The translations under genes were made by a program, and so were the position numbers. The notes below the pieces were generated by a model. It was not told the origin of the DNA and ran no database searches. It saw nothing but the letters and a program-made list of their open reading frames with translations. A DNA stretch of 64,000 nucleotides from Manihot esculenta (Eukaryota; Streptophyta; Magnoliopsida; Malpighiales; Euphorbiaceae), in contig NC_035171.2 in NCBI RefSeq assembly GCF_001659605.2, forward strand, positions 7,049,873 to 7,113,872, given 5' to 3'. Shown here piece by piece: positions 1 through 10,655 of this stretch (position 1 is the first letter of the stretch; every line of letters starts with the position of its first letter).

Positions 1-77
1 AAAAATTGACGCTGATATTATTAGCAATCGGTGACCTACAGTGTTTCTGTTGAAAATAACCTGGGTGTTTGTTTTAG

Positions 78-968
78 GTATTTTCAATGCTTCCAGGATT
101 TAGTGCTGAATTAATGCCAAAAGGTCGTGAGAAAGAAAGCCAGGCGAAGATTAAGCGTTATATGACTATGATGGATTCGATGACAAATGAAGGCAAGTCA
201 AGTGTTTTATATTTATGTTTTGCACCCTTTTGGATAAGGAATATACACATTTTTGTTAATAGTGTTGAATCCCACGTCGATTGTGGAAAGGGATAATGTG
301 TCCCTTATATGAGCCATAGGCACTCCTCCTTTTGAGCTAGCTTTTGGAAGCTAGTTTTTGGGGTTAGTTAGACCTGACTCAAATTTAACATGGTATTATA
401 GTCTCCCTTTCTGATGTTTGGCCTCCTATAAATGTGTCACGCACCAGTAAAATTCTGGGCATGAGGTTTGTGTTGAATCCCACATCGGTTGTAGAAAGGG
501 GTAATGTGCCCCTTATATGAGCCATAGGCACTCCTCCCCCTTGAACTAGCTTTTGGGGTGAGTTAGACCTGACTCAAATTGAACAAATAGAAATAGGAAC
601 TGCTAGTTTGTTTTTAAGCATTATGTGCTTGTGTTGCAGAGTTAGATAGTTCTAATCCAAAGCTGATGAATGAGTCCCGTATTATGAGGATAGCACGAGG
701 TTCTGGCCGCCAAGTTAGAGAAGTAATGGAAATGTTGGAAGAGTACAAGCGTCTAGCCAAAATCTGGAGCAAAATGAAGGGACTTAAGATTCCTAAGAAG
801 GGTGAAATGAGTGCTTTATCCAGAAATATGAATGCACAACACATGAGCAAAGTCCTCCCGCCACAGATGCTGAAGCAAATTGGTGGAATGGGTGGCTTGC
901 AAAATTTAATGAAGCAAATGGGTTCTACCAAAGATATGATGGGGATGTTCGGAGGTGGGGACAAATAG
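78..968 (+). CDS. SRP54: SRP54, C-terminal M-domain exons (5' part outside window)
   Basis: Signal recognition particle 54-kDa subunit, the GTPase that binds SRP RNA and signal peptides and targets ribosomes to the ER. Two exons are seen: 78-192, after a TTTTAG acceptor, and 640-968, ending in TAG. They join in frame through a split Glu codon (G at 192, AG at 640-641). The first exon encodes the M-domain start ([17 protein letters not shown]). The second encodes the methionine-rich helices, with [20 protein letters not shown] and a tail rich in GGM and QMG ending [10 protein letters not shown]. The tail matches cytosolic eukaryotic SRP54, not the chloroplast form. The GTPase (NG) domain lies upstream of the window, and positions 1-77 are the end of the preceding intron. 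The intron 193-639 starts with GC rather than GT and holds a small retroelement. Confidence 0.95.
193..639 (+). other. GC-AG intron of SRP54
   Basis: The exon ends AAG and the intron begins GCAAGT, the usual context of the minor GC donor. The acceptor is TTGCAG at 634-639. No GT donor nearby keeps the conserved reading frame: the SRP54 sequence requires a join between G192 and A640. A complete TRIM-like retroelement occupies 263-585, so almost three quarters of this intron is insertion. Confidence 0.85.
263..585 (+). mobile_element. Complete TRIM-type short LTR retroelement
   Basis: Two similar direct repeats, 263-390 (128 bp) and 471-585 (115 bp), each begin TGTTGAATCCCAC and end in ACA. 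The first is followed at once by TGGTATTATAG, which resembles the initiator-Met tRNA primer site (TGGTAT). The purine-containing stretch before the second repeat (CATGAGGTTTG) is a possible polypurine tract. The 5-bp target duplication AATAG lies at 258-262 and 586-590. The 80-bp interior has no coding capacity. Small size, TG..CA ends, primer site and target duplication identify a terminal-repeat retrotransposon in miniature. I cannot name the family. A fragment of the same LTR occurs in reverse at 63708-63759. Confidence 0.85.
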
Positions 969-2404
969 GTATGATTGGAACTGCATGATGACCTGAATCG
1001 GATTCCAATTAAGCATAGCGTGAAGAGCACATGGAAGAGGCATACGAGCAAAACAAATCTACTCACTATGTAGTAGCCTAGATAAATTCTCAAGCGCTGA
1101 TGCATGTGGCCTTTTTCCCCCGGCACAGCAATTCTAATTTTTCGTAAACTTTGCCTATACTGCACATTTTGGGTTGAAAAGGGAGTAAATATCAGAGAAG
1201 AAAGTATGAAAAACTGTAGGAAATTGAGGTTTTAGACTATAAAACATAAATAATTTTATTTTTTTTTATCATTGTTCAAACAGATGTATATATTGTTTAG
1301 AAATTTGCGGCGTTGGAACGTTGAGAATTTGCAATTACATCTTCTATTCAATGATATTTGCTCAGGGGATTTCCACAACCGTACAGTTCATTTTATCTGG
1401 TAGAAATTTTGTATGTTGAGAGCATTAATGGCCATTAAAGGAAACCTTAATGGTTTAGATTGAACAGTAACAACAGTGGCCGGTCGATGCATGAGATCTT
1501 GTAATGACAGAATCTTGGGAATCAACATCACAAGATTATAAACGTTCTGAATTTTTGCTAAATTATAAACGTTTGTTCAGTGCTTATCTTGCTCGGTTCT
1601 CAAATTGTTCAGTTATTGTAAGAAGTGCAAGCAGTTTGAATCAAACGAGCCTTAATCCAGAATTTGATGGTGGGCTTTGCTTATTATAACGAGAATCCCT
1701 TATTTTCTGTAGTTCGATCCCTTACCTCGAGAAATTAAATAATAAAGCTGCAATACCACGTGACTAGCTTTTTAGAGTTCACTTACTTATTTCTAGAATA
1801 TATATTTTTTATTTATGTCTAATTTCTCCACCATCTCACCCTTTTAGATGACATGTTTTTTTCTTAATTTTATGTTGCGAAGATCTTTCAATATTATTCA
1901 TATTGAGTTTGCTAAATTTTGAATATTGCTCATATTTTGATTTTGAATTTGTTGAACTCTTATATGTTGATTTTAGATTCTATATGTTGAGTTTATCGAT
2001 TTGAATTTTCAATTGGTGACTGAACATTTTGCTGTGTTTTTTTTTTTTTTTTTTTAATGGGAGTTCTCTCTTATTTCGTCAGAGAAAAAAAAAATTGCTA
2101 CTCATAGAGTCGGAATATACGCATGAGAGAGATGATGAACAAACTTGGGTCAGGGAGACTGTAACTAAAAAGGGCAAAGAAAGAGTGTCTAGGCAATTTC
2201 ATTTTCAATAGTGGAAATTCTATGGTTTATTTTTATTAACAACAAAATTAAATAAAATAGTTAATGAAAGCTTTAATACCTATAATATTAAAATATATTT
2301 TTTATACAAATTAAAATTAATAAAAATAATTGCATACTCTAATTTAGTTCAATAGTCAAAAGCATATAACTCATTTAGTAAATTCAAATTGAGTTCTTAC
2401 CTCA
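969..2404. other. SRP54 3' UTR and AT-rich intergenic DNA
   Basis: The first few hundred bases continue the SRP54 transcript as 3' UTR; a run of AATAAT-like signals sits near 1245-1260. Beyond about 1500 there is AT-rich sequence with a long T run at 2038-2055. Short open frames here show no similarity I recognise and are not called. Confidence 0.6.
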
Positions 2405-2851
2405 TGATAACCGTTGGGTTTCACTATCCCAGCACGAGGTCAGGCCCGCGAGAGCAATATTGATCCAAGGCCTATGAAGCCTTTCTGATGGGCCGGATTG
2501 GTTTCTCCAGCTCTGACCCAGTCTTGCCAAGTGGATTGAATCACTCATAAATCCCAATTTGCTCCCCACGAGCTCGACCTTGAAAAGTGACAAGATTTTG
2601 CAGGTCCAGTCACTTCACAGCCCTGTCTATACGCATGCCGAGGGAAATTAAATGGCCGTTTGACACTGGGCAGACGTCTGACACTTTTGTATATATGAGC
2701 CTGTATGACAGAGACATATGTCACTGTAGCTGTGAGGCCGTTAGGCACCACTAACAGACAAAGGAAAAAAAATAAAGGGAGGAAAGCACATTTCTCACAC
2801 TCAAGCTTACACACATACTAAAAACTCTATTATCTGGATTTCAAAACATCA
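2405..2851 (-). mobile_element. Diverged solo LTR-like copy (gypsy family), reverse orientation
   Basis: Read on the minus strand, this 447-bp block begins TGATG and ends GGTTATCA. It follows the same layout as the solo LTR at 12413-12849: a CTCCxTTTxTT tract, CCTTTGTCTG, TCTGTCATA, ACGTCTG, then an AACGGCCATTTAATT box. It is clearly related but diverged from it. I could not find a matching 5-bp target duplication at the two ends, so the boundaries are less certain than for the other copies. Confidence 0.6.
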
Positions 2852-2869
2852 TCCCTTAATTGTCTATTT

Positions 2870-3778
2870 TATTTTATTTTTGAATCAAAATGAGAGCTCA
2901 GCTCATATTATTAATATCAAAGGATAATGCGTCGTATAAGAATAAAGGAGGGCATACCCCCCAATCAAAATCAGACAAAGAACCAGCCGCCCTTGCAACT
3001 GTATGAGCAACTTGATTCGCTGATCTCCTAATAAAAGCAAACGAAACATACTGCAGCTCATGAAGAAAGTCTTACAATCATTAATCATCAACTCAAAATA
3101 TGAAGAATCAGAGTGTGGAGAATTCAAAGCGTTAACAACCAGCTCACAATCTGTCTCCACACAAACCGAAAAATAATTTTTAGACTTCAACCAACTCAAT
3201 GCCTCCCTAAAACATAACACTTCACCCAATAGAGGATCCATTAAACCAGGCACGACCATAAGTTGACCTTCACAACAGTACCCCAATGAATTTCGGACCA
3301 CCATACCCAACCCATATGAACCATTAGTCTGTACTGAAATGTCTATATTGCATTTATAATGTCCAAGGGGAGGAGGTTGTCAACCTACTGCAGCTAGTGG
3401 TTTTGTATGAGAATCTGAAACTCGAAAATGTAACCGAGCGAGCTGCCATTCTTCCAACCCTGCTCTAGCCCTATTAACCACGTAAATAGGCTGCTGAAAA
3501 ATCTGATTCCACACAACATCATTACGGTGTGTCCACAAGCTCCATATCAACATAAAAACCTCTTCACGTTGAGACATAGGCAAAGAAGTAAGAACATAAG
3601 ACAACATAGTGTTGAGAGAAGAAAAGGATACCCAACCTAAATTTGACAGCAACCAATAAGATCTTGCAAAAGAGCAACCATAGAGAACATGAAAGTCTGT
3701 TTCCAGACCAATACCACAAACAAGACAACACTCATCAATATCCATATGACGAACTCGAAGATTATGTTTACACTCATC
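2870..3778 (-). mobile_element. 5'-truncated LINE (L1-type), 3' end only
   Basis: On the minus strand the remnant encodes a zinc-binding region like that following plant LINE reverse transcriptases (CLVCG..ETDFHVLYGC..W, 3745-3380, then LIWSLWTHRND) and an RNase H-like segment (EALSWLK, ETDCELVVNAL, 3310-2950) in another frame. The minus-strand 3' end is an A-rich tail, read on the + strand as TTATTTTATTTTTG at 2870. The 12-bp target duplication AATTGTCTATTT is present at 2858-2869 and 3779-3790. Only about 0.9 kb of the 3' end survives, the usual outcome of target-primed reverse transcription. The coding frames are broken. Confidence 0.85.
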
Positions 3779-3790
3779 AATTGTCTATTT

Positions 3791-4546
3791 AAATTGCCTA
3801 AAGAAGATATTAATGAAAACGGCCGAGTTTAATATGATATAATTAAATGGCTAAGACATTAAATTAAATCTTAAAAAATATGTTCAAATCTCATGTCTAT
3901 ATTCTCAGTTATTTATTCCTCTTTTTTTAATATAAAATTTTGCAAGATTTTAATTAATTTTTTTTCTTTTTTAACTTTTTTTTTAATTAATTCAATTTGT
4001 TTGACTTGAAAATTTTTCATTTTTAAAAAAATAAAATTTTTGTATGATTATGCAAGAATTCATTTAAAATTTTTTTTACAAATTGAATCATATCAAACAA
4101 GGAATTAAAAGAAAAAAAATTAAATAATTTCGAATTAAAGTTTGAGATTATTTATTGAAATGTTCTTATTTGAACTCTTTCTACTCTCTTCACCTTTCTG
4201 ACAAAATCTACTGGTTTCAATAAGTGATATCAATGAGTGCCTAAAGTGCTTAGTGTACTCGGTTGATTTCTCCACCCCTTAGTCTTCTTAAATAGGTTTT
4301 AAATATTAGGTGGCATGGTAAAAAAAAAGTTACAGACCGCAGCAAGCCTTTTGAAAAAGAAAAATTAATATATGGTTAACGTTAATTTTTTTTAATCTTT
4401 ATTAGTTATTTTCTGTTCAGATTTTTTAAATTTTATTTTATTATCGATTATTGAGTTAAGTCATGTTCACTATAGTGGCACTATTTTCTCATTTTTATTT
4501 TATTATTTTTTTAGTAATATTTATTTAAAAGGCACTGAATCTTTAT
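3791..4546. other. AT-rich intergenic sequence
   Basis: Homopolymer-rich A/T sequence between the LINE and the copia element. No coding frame, RNA gene or repeat boundary is visible. Confidence 0.6.
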
Positions 4547-4754
4547 TGTAGAGTACTGAAGTGTAAAGCAGATTAAACTATCAGATATATTGCAATTTCT
4601 AAATAAAGTTGTCAGTTCCTAAATCCAGTTTGCTAGTTTCAGTTAACTATAATTTTTAGCTATCTGATATGTTATCTAATTTCAGTATCGCCCAAATTTA
4701 GATAACTAATTTTATCCTCTATTTTCTGTGATCGTCTATCCCCTTTCCCCAACA
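4547..4754 (+). repeat. 5' LTR of the copia element
   Basis: Starts TGTAGAGTACTGAAG and ends CCCCAACA. About 208 bp, matched by the 3' LTR at 12030-12230 with many substitutions and small indels. Confidence 0.8.
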
Positions 4755-4805
4755 AAAGTGGTATACATCTGAGCCTAGTTCGTTCAAAATATTAGGCGTT
4801 AACTC

Positions 4806-7686
4806 ATGGCATCAAACGGCAACACTGTGGGTATTTCTCAACTGACAATTCCTATTTTCAAAAGTGAAAACTTTGAATTCTGGAGTATCAAGATGAGAAC
4901 TTTGTTTAAGTCTCAAGATTTGTGGGACTTGGTTGAGAAAGGATATCCTGACCTAGATGAAAAGATCAGGTTGAAGGAAAATAAGAAGAAGGATTTCAAA
5001 GCATAATTCTTTATTCAGTAAGCTGTGCACAAGTCAGTTTTTTCAAAAACTGCAGTAGCAACTACTGCTAAAAGTGCTTGGACGACCTTGCAGATGGCGT
5101 ACCAAGGCACTTCTAAGATAATCATGATTAAATTTCAATTCCTTCGTCGTGATTTCGAAACCTTGCAAATGAAGAGTAGAGAGACGGTGCAAGATTTTCT
5201 CTCAAGAGTAGCTACACTTGTTAATCAAATGAGGTCTCATAGAGAAGAAATCTCATATCAAACTATTGTTGCAAAGGTATTAAGGAGTTTAACCCTAAAG
5301 TTTGATCATGTTGTGGCAGCCATTGAAGAGTCTAAAGACTTGGCCACATACTCATTTGATGAATTGATGGGATCCTTGCAATCTCATGAAATGAGATTAT
5401 ACAGATTAGATGAAAAGAATGAAGAGAAAGCCTTTCATGTAAAAGGTGAAGCAGCTGGCAGAGGACGTGAAAAAGGAGGATACAGAGGCAGAGGAAATCG
5501 TGGTAGAGGCAATGGGCAAAGAAATGAGCAGCATTAATAAAGAATAGAGAATCAGGGAACTAGTAGAAGCAGTATTCAATGCTATTACTGCAAAAAATAT
5601 GGCCATATAAAAGCCAATTACTGGAAATGAAATCAGTAAGCTAATTATGCAGAAGAGGAAAAGGAGGCCAAGTTGTTCATGGCTTATGAATACAACAGAA
5701 TAACTTTAGGTGATATTTAGTTTTTGGACAGTGGATGCTCTAATTACATGACCGACATAAAGTCATTGTTCAAAGAGCTTGATGAGTCATACAAGTTGAC
5801 AGTGAGGCTTGCAAAGACATCGTAACAATTAAAAATAGCAACGGTAATGTAAAACTCCTGCACAATATCTATTTCATTCCAAGTTTAACAAAGAATTTAT
5901 TGAGTATTGGGCAATTTATGGATTGTGGATATTCTATTGTATTTGATGATGAGTCATGTGAAATTAGAGATAAAAAATCAGATCAAATTTTAGTCACTAT
6001 TTCCATGTCTAAAAATAAGTTGTTTTCTCTTGAAGTTTCTAGTATTGAGAATCATGCTCTTGTTGTCAAAGAGAGTAGTGAATCCATATTGTGGTATTTA
6101 CGGTATGAACATCTGTATGTAAAGGGTCTTCAGTTGTTGAGTAAAAAATATATAGTTTTTAGGTTACCTAGAATAGAGTCTCTAGATTTGTGTGACGGGT
6201 GTATTTATGGAAAACAGTGTAAAAAATTATTTTTTATGGAAAAGTCTAGAAGAGAAACTGAATCTCTTAAGCTTATGCATGCTGACTTATGTGGTCCCAT
6301 GAAAACGCAGTCTTTTGGTGGGAGTAGATATTTTTTTATTGTTCACAGATGATTTCAGTCGCATGAGCTGGGTGTATTTTCTGTAATCCAAGTAAGAAAC
6401 TTTTATGATTTTCAAAAAATTCAAGGTATTTGTTGAGAAGCAAAGTGCAAAGTGTAAAAACACTTCGAATCGATAAAGGAGGAGAGTTTGTGTCCCATGA
6501 ATTTAATCAATTTTTTGAAGATGAAGACATCCATAGAGAATTAATAGTTTCATATACGCCAGAGCAAAATGGAGTGGCTGAGCGAAAGAATCGCACGGTG
6601 GTGAAAATGGCAAAAAGTTTGTTAAAGGCCAAGGGGTTACCAAATGTTTTTTGGGCAGAAAGTGTTGCAACTGCTGTTTACTTACTGAATTTATCATCAA
6701 CAAAAATTGTTTTGAACAAAACACCATTTGAAACTTTGAGTGGTAGAAGACCCTCGGTGAGCCATTTGAAAATTTTTTGTTAGATTACCTATGCTTTGAT
6801 TGATTCTCATAATCATGGTAAACTTGATGATAAATCAGCAAAATGTATTTTTATTGGCTATTGTGTTCAATCTAAAGCATATAGGTTGTATAATCCTATT
6901 AGTGGCAAAGTAATTGTGCGCAAGAATGTTGTCTTTAATGAAGAGCCAAGTTGGCCTTGGCAAGAAAATCCAGACAACATACGGATTGAAAGTTCAGTTG
7001 AAATACAGCAAGCTAATTCTCCACTTATTTAGATACAACAAGCTACTTTTCCAATTTTAGCAAGGTCATCTTCATATGAAGATGAAACTCTTCTAAGAAG
7101 ATTCAGACCATTGGTTGGAATTTATGAGACTTCACAAGTATTTTTTGTAACTAATCCAACAACTTTTGAAGAAGCAGCGGAGAAAGAAGAGTGGCGCAAT
7201 ACTCTAAAAGATGAAATTGCAGCAATTCAAAGGAATGAATTTTGAAAATTGGTGGATCTTTTTAAAAACAAGAAAGCCACTGGTGTCAAATGGGTCTTTA
7301 GAATAAAGTTTCAAGTAGATGGCAACATTCAAAAATGAAAAGCACGACTTGTAGTAAAAGGCTATTCACGGTAACAAGGTGTGGATTACTATGATACCTT
7401 CTCTCCCGTTGCACTGTTTAAAACAGTGAGAACTCTTATAGACTTAGATGCTCAATTAAAATGGTCAATCTACCAATTTGATATTAAATCTGCATTCCTA
7501 AATGAAGAGCTAGAGGAGGAAGTGTATGAGTTTCAACATGAAAGTTTTGTTATTTGTGGAAAAGAAGAGCAAGTGTACAAGCTAAGAAATACATTGTATG
7601 GGTTTAAGCAAGCACCCTGAGTATGGTACAACAAAATAAATTGCTATTTTCTGCAGAATGGTTTTGGACAAAGTAAGCTACTCTTT
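4806..7686 (+). pseudogene. Copia gag-pol remnant, first part
   Basis: The frame begins at ATG 4806 and is broken by several stops (for example at 5004, 5535, 6349, 6781, 7030 and 7618) and frame slips. In order: a gag (UBN2/DUF4219-like) segment at about 4806-5540 ending in an RG-rich tail; a zinc knuckle near 5580 whose last Cys has become Tyr (CYYCKKYGH); a protease-like LDSGCSNYM motif near 5725; a GAG-pre-integrase region with CDGCIYGKQ at 6190-6240; an integrase core with DLCGPM (6285) and YTPEQNGVAERKNRT (6555-6600); and the start of the reverse transcriptase (KWVFRIKF at 7285, FDIKSAFLN at 7480, LYGFKQAP at 7595). It stops where the solo LTR is inserted. It cannot encode an active polyprotein. 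Confidence 0.9.
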
Positions 7687-7879
7687 TGTAATACCCGGCT
7701 AGACTCCGATGTCGGAATTCCAACCTTCCGACGGAATCTCCATTGAAATCCGGAATCTCGGATGTCAAAACCTCCTAGAAAGATAAAATATGTTTTTACA
7801 AAATGTTTTTCATGGTTTTATTGATTGGTTTTGAGTTAAGGTTTTAAATTGAAAGAAAAATGTTTTTGAGGGATAAGCC

Positions 7880-7962
7880 CAGGTTCGACCGCCGAACCCC
7901 AGGTTCGACCGCCGAACCTCAGGTTCGACAGCCGAACCTCATGTTCGGCCGCCGAACATGGT
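7880..7962. repeat. Short palindromic tandem repeats in the solo LTR
   Basis: Four successive copies of about 20 bp, each reading like AGGTTCGACCGCCGAACC or GTTCGGCCGCCGAAC. Every unit is an inverted repeat able to form a small hairpin. The same palindrome recurs at 8528-8780. Confidence 0.8.
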
Positions 7963-8519
7963 GATGCTGCGAGAGCTCTCTTTCGGCCCCCGAAGGTGGT
8001 CTGGCCAGCCACCTATAAGAGGCCTTCAGTCCGAAAATGGGGGAGTTTCTCTCTCCATTTTCGAGCAAAGGTGAGTTCTTGCCCTTCCTTTGATGATTTT
8101 ATATTTTTCCTTCAAATTTTTATGAGTTTTTCTCCTATTTGAAGCTTTAAAACTTGAATCCAAGATTTTTAAGTTTGGAGACCGTTTCTCCTCTACACCA
8201 AGCTTGGGATCACATCTACCTTCGATCTTCAAGAGGTAAGTGTAGATCCTTGCTCTTTATTATGTTTTAAGTAAGTTTTAAAAAGGCTTAAGGGTAAAAA
8301 ATGCATGAAATGGCTAGATCTAAGGTTATAGGCTTTGAGTAGGGTTATTGATGAATGTATGCTTTCTTGTTGAGTTTGTGGTTGTTGTTGGGGTTTAGGC
8401 TAGTTTTTATACCCCTTATGCATGTTGGAGTGAGTATGCATGTTGTAGGAAGTTGAGAGTGAGGGTTTGAGAGTTTCGGGGTTGAAATGCATAAGGCAGA
8501 ATCGAGTTCTGCCATTCTG

Positions 8520-8785
8520 GAGAACCCAGGTTCGGCCGCCGAAGTAGGGTTCGGCCGTCGAACCTGCATAGGAGGCAGCCTTTTGGCCGCCTAACATGCC
8601 CCCGAAAGCATGCACTTTCGAATCTGGAAAGGAGTTTCGGCCGCCGAACCCACCCCCGAAAGTCCCTAACTTTCGGATCTGTGGAGGACCTTCGGCAGCC
8701 GAACCTGCCCCTGAAGGACCCCGACTTTCGGATCTGTAGAGGACCTTCGGCTGCCGAACCTGCCGTCGAAAGTCCTCTACCCAGC
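8520..8785. repeat. Second palindromic repeat cluster of the solo LTR
   Basis: Palindromes of the TTCGGCNGCCGAA type recur within three tandem units of about 56 bp. Each unit runs TTCGGCxGCCGAACC, then CCCCGAAAG or a variant, then ACTTTCGGATCTGT and GGAGGACC. Sequence drift between the units is modest. Confidence 0.75.
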
Positions 8786-9163
8786 CTTTCTTTGCTTGTT
8801 TTATATGCATGTTTTGTGATATTTAGGAGGTTTTTGGGGAGTTGTTTAGAGTATTGTTAGAGATGTGTTTGGTCCCTCACTTGAGTCCACCTGTGTAGGA
8901 TCGGACCCGAGAGATCGTAGAGGCCAGCAGTGAGTCAGCTGCTACAGTTGTAGTCGAGCGTCAGCCAGAGATGAGTAGAACTAAACTAATCTATTGTTTT
9001 TAAGTAATCAAACTTTTGAGCATGTTCATGCATTACGAATGCCATATTTATAGGATGTCTGCATTAGAATTCACGAATATGATGCATTGCATAATTTATT
9101 GTTGATGTGGATAGATATTGGATGACCCACTAATCCTCGAGATGTTATGATATGATATGATAC

Positions 9164-9250
9164 AGAAAGACCAGGGCTTGCCCATTCTATGCCCCTGGCA
9201 CGATGTAAGGGAAAGACCAGGGCTTGCCCATTCTATGCCCCTAGCACAGT
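9164..9250. repeat. 42-bp tandem duplication in the solo LTR
   Basis: The segment GAAAGACCAGGGCTTGCCC, continuing ATTCTATGCCCCT and a GCAC ending, occurs twice in a row with a short spacer and one or two mismatches. Confidence 0.85.
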
Positions 9251-9513
9251 TGGATATGTTATGTTATGTTTAAGAGGAAGTCCTGAGGAGCTCCGTCGAG
9301 GGCCGGGCATTATTTGGAATATGTAGAGGGTTACTGGTGACAAGTCCATCCTTGATGTGTATTGTTTGTGATGTGACACATTTCATATGAGCATATGTTT
9401 ATTAAACTGTTTTTTATGGTTCTGCTCACTAGGCTCTTGTAGCTTATCCCTTTCCCCTAACCCCAGGTTTGTAGGATTAGAGATAGAGCGGGAAGTCGGC
9501 TAGAGGCTGGTAC

Positions 9514-10655
9514 CAGGGGTGAGCACTGTTCGGTCAGAACCGAAATAACCGACCGAACCGATTTGATTTAATAATTTGGTTCGGTTTTAAAATAAAATCG
9601 ATTCGGTTCGGTTTTAATTTTTGAAAATTTCGGGTTGATCGGTTCGGTTCGGTTTTAGAGACAAAATAATTCGGTCGAACCGAACCGACCGAATCAGCCT
9701 TAAACGTTGCGTTTTATGATAGGGTTATATCACTTAACTTCGTCACTTTCCCAAGTTCCCATCCCGCTCCCGCATACAGGCAGCCACCTACCTACCTCCC
9801 TCTCTCTCAAACCTCAATCTCAGTTGAAGCACGCTGACGGCAGCGAGAGTCTCCTCACCTTTCTCGTCCCTTCTCCGTTCTCGTCCTTCAGTCCCGCAGC
9901 CACGGCCACCCACCCACCCAGTCGCCAGTCCCGCAGCCACCCACCCACGGACTCACCCACTCGCGAAAGCCAGCCAGAGTCTTTCTCTCCATCCTTCGCG
10001 TCTTCAGTCCCGCAGCCACGGCCATCCACCTACCCAGTGGGATATTCCCTTTCGCACTGCAGATTTTCAGAAGATGAACAAGCCCTTTACATTGTCATTG
10101 ACTGTCGTTTTATCTTTGGTTCTGTTATTTGGAGAGGCGAAAACTATTGATCCTTACAAGGTAAATTCAATTGATTCCATTCTTTTGTTTTTCTAATGGT
10201 TTTAAAGAAAATTTGTTGCTGGTGTGGATTCTCATTGTTCACCATTCTCCTTTTGATGTATGTTTAAATCAATTTCTTCGCCTCCTAAATTTCCTCTACA
10301 TTTGGGGGAAATTTTGAACTTTATATTTCCTGAGTAAAATTGTTGGCTTTTGATGTTCAGTTAAAGCTGATTGAATCTCATCTCGGCTTTTGCTCTGAAA
10401 TTTGAAGCCTGTATATGAAGCAGATGATCTGTTAGTTTCAAATTTGTGAACAAAAGAATTTGCTTCGAAATTAAGCTAACTGAAAAGATCAAAAACCGAT
10501 TTCGAACCGAACCGAATCGAACCAATTCGGTTCGGTTCGATTCGGTTTTATATCTTATTTGGTTCGGTTCGGTTTACAATTTAAAAGAATTCGGTTAAAT
10601 CGGTTTTTGCCGGTTCAATTCGGTACCGAACCGAACCGACCGATGCACACCCCTA
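9514..10655. mobile_element. Non-autonomous hAT element with captured gene 5' end
   Basis: The ends CAGGGGTGAGCA and TGCACACCCCTA form a short imperfect terminal inverted repeat. A perfect 8-bp target duplication GCTGGTAC is present at 9506-9513 and 10656-10663, the hAT hallmark. Both subterminal regions are packed with direct and inverted GGTTCGGTT/AACCGAACC repeats. The middle (about 9690-10480) is not repeat-like: it holds a C/T-rich leader, an ATG with 29 codons and a splice donor, read here as a captured host gene segment. No transposase is encoded. Confidence 0.9.
10074..10160 (+). pseudogene. Captured first coding exon, probably of an ERdj3A-type DnaJ gene
   Basis: An ATG at 10074 opens 29 codons reading MNKPFTLSLTVVLSLVLL, then FGEAKTIDPYK, and stops at a splice donor (AAG|GTAAAT, 10161). 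This has the form of a cleavable signal peptide followed by AKTIDPYK. That end resembles the start of the J-domain in plant ER-lumenal DnaJ proteins of the ERdj3A/TMS1 type, where DPYKVLGV follows the signal peptide. Intron-like sequence continues after the donor, but no J-domain exon follows. The identity rests on a short match and is an inference; the exon shape (leader, ATG, signal peptide, donor) is seen directly. Confidence 0.6.

Noticed and set aside
614..1165. Minus-strand open frame of 183 codons opposite the SRP54 exon
   Set aside because: A shadow of the conserved SRP54 M-domain, with no promoter, splice or domain support.
7880..8785. Regularly repeated palindromes that might suggest a CRISPR-like array
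   Set aside because: Eukaryotic retrotransposon LTR; spacers are not unique, unit lengths vary and there are no cas genes.
8400..8810. Minus-strand open frame rich in Gly/Arg in the solo LTR
   Set aside because: Created by the palindromic TTCGGC repeats; not a protein gene.
9707..10150. 147-codon frame across the hAT interior
   Set aside because: It runs through the C/T-rich leader in a different frame from the signal-peptide exon at 10074, which ends at a good splice donor.
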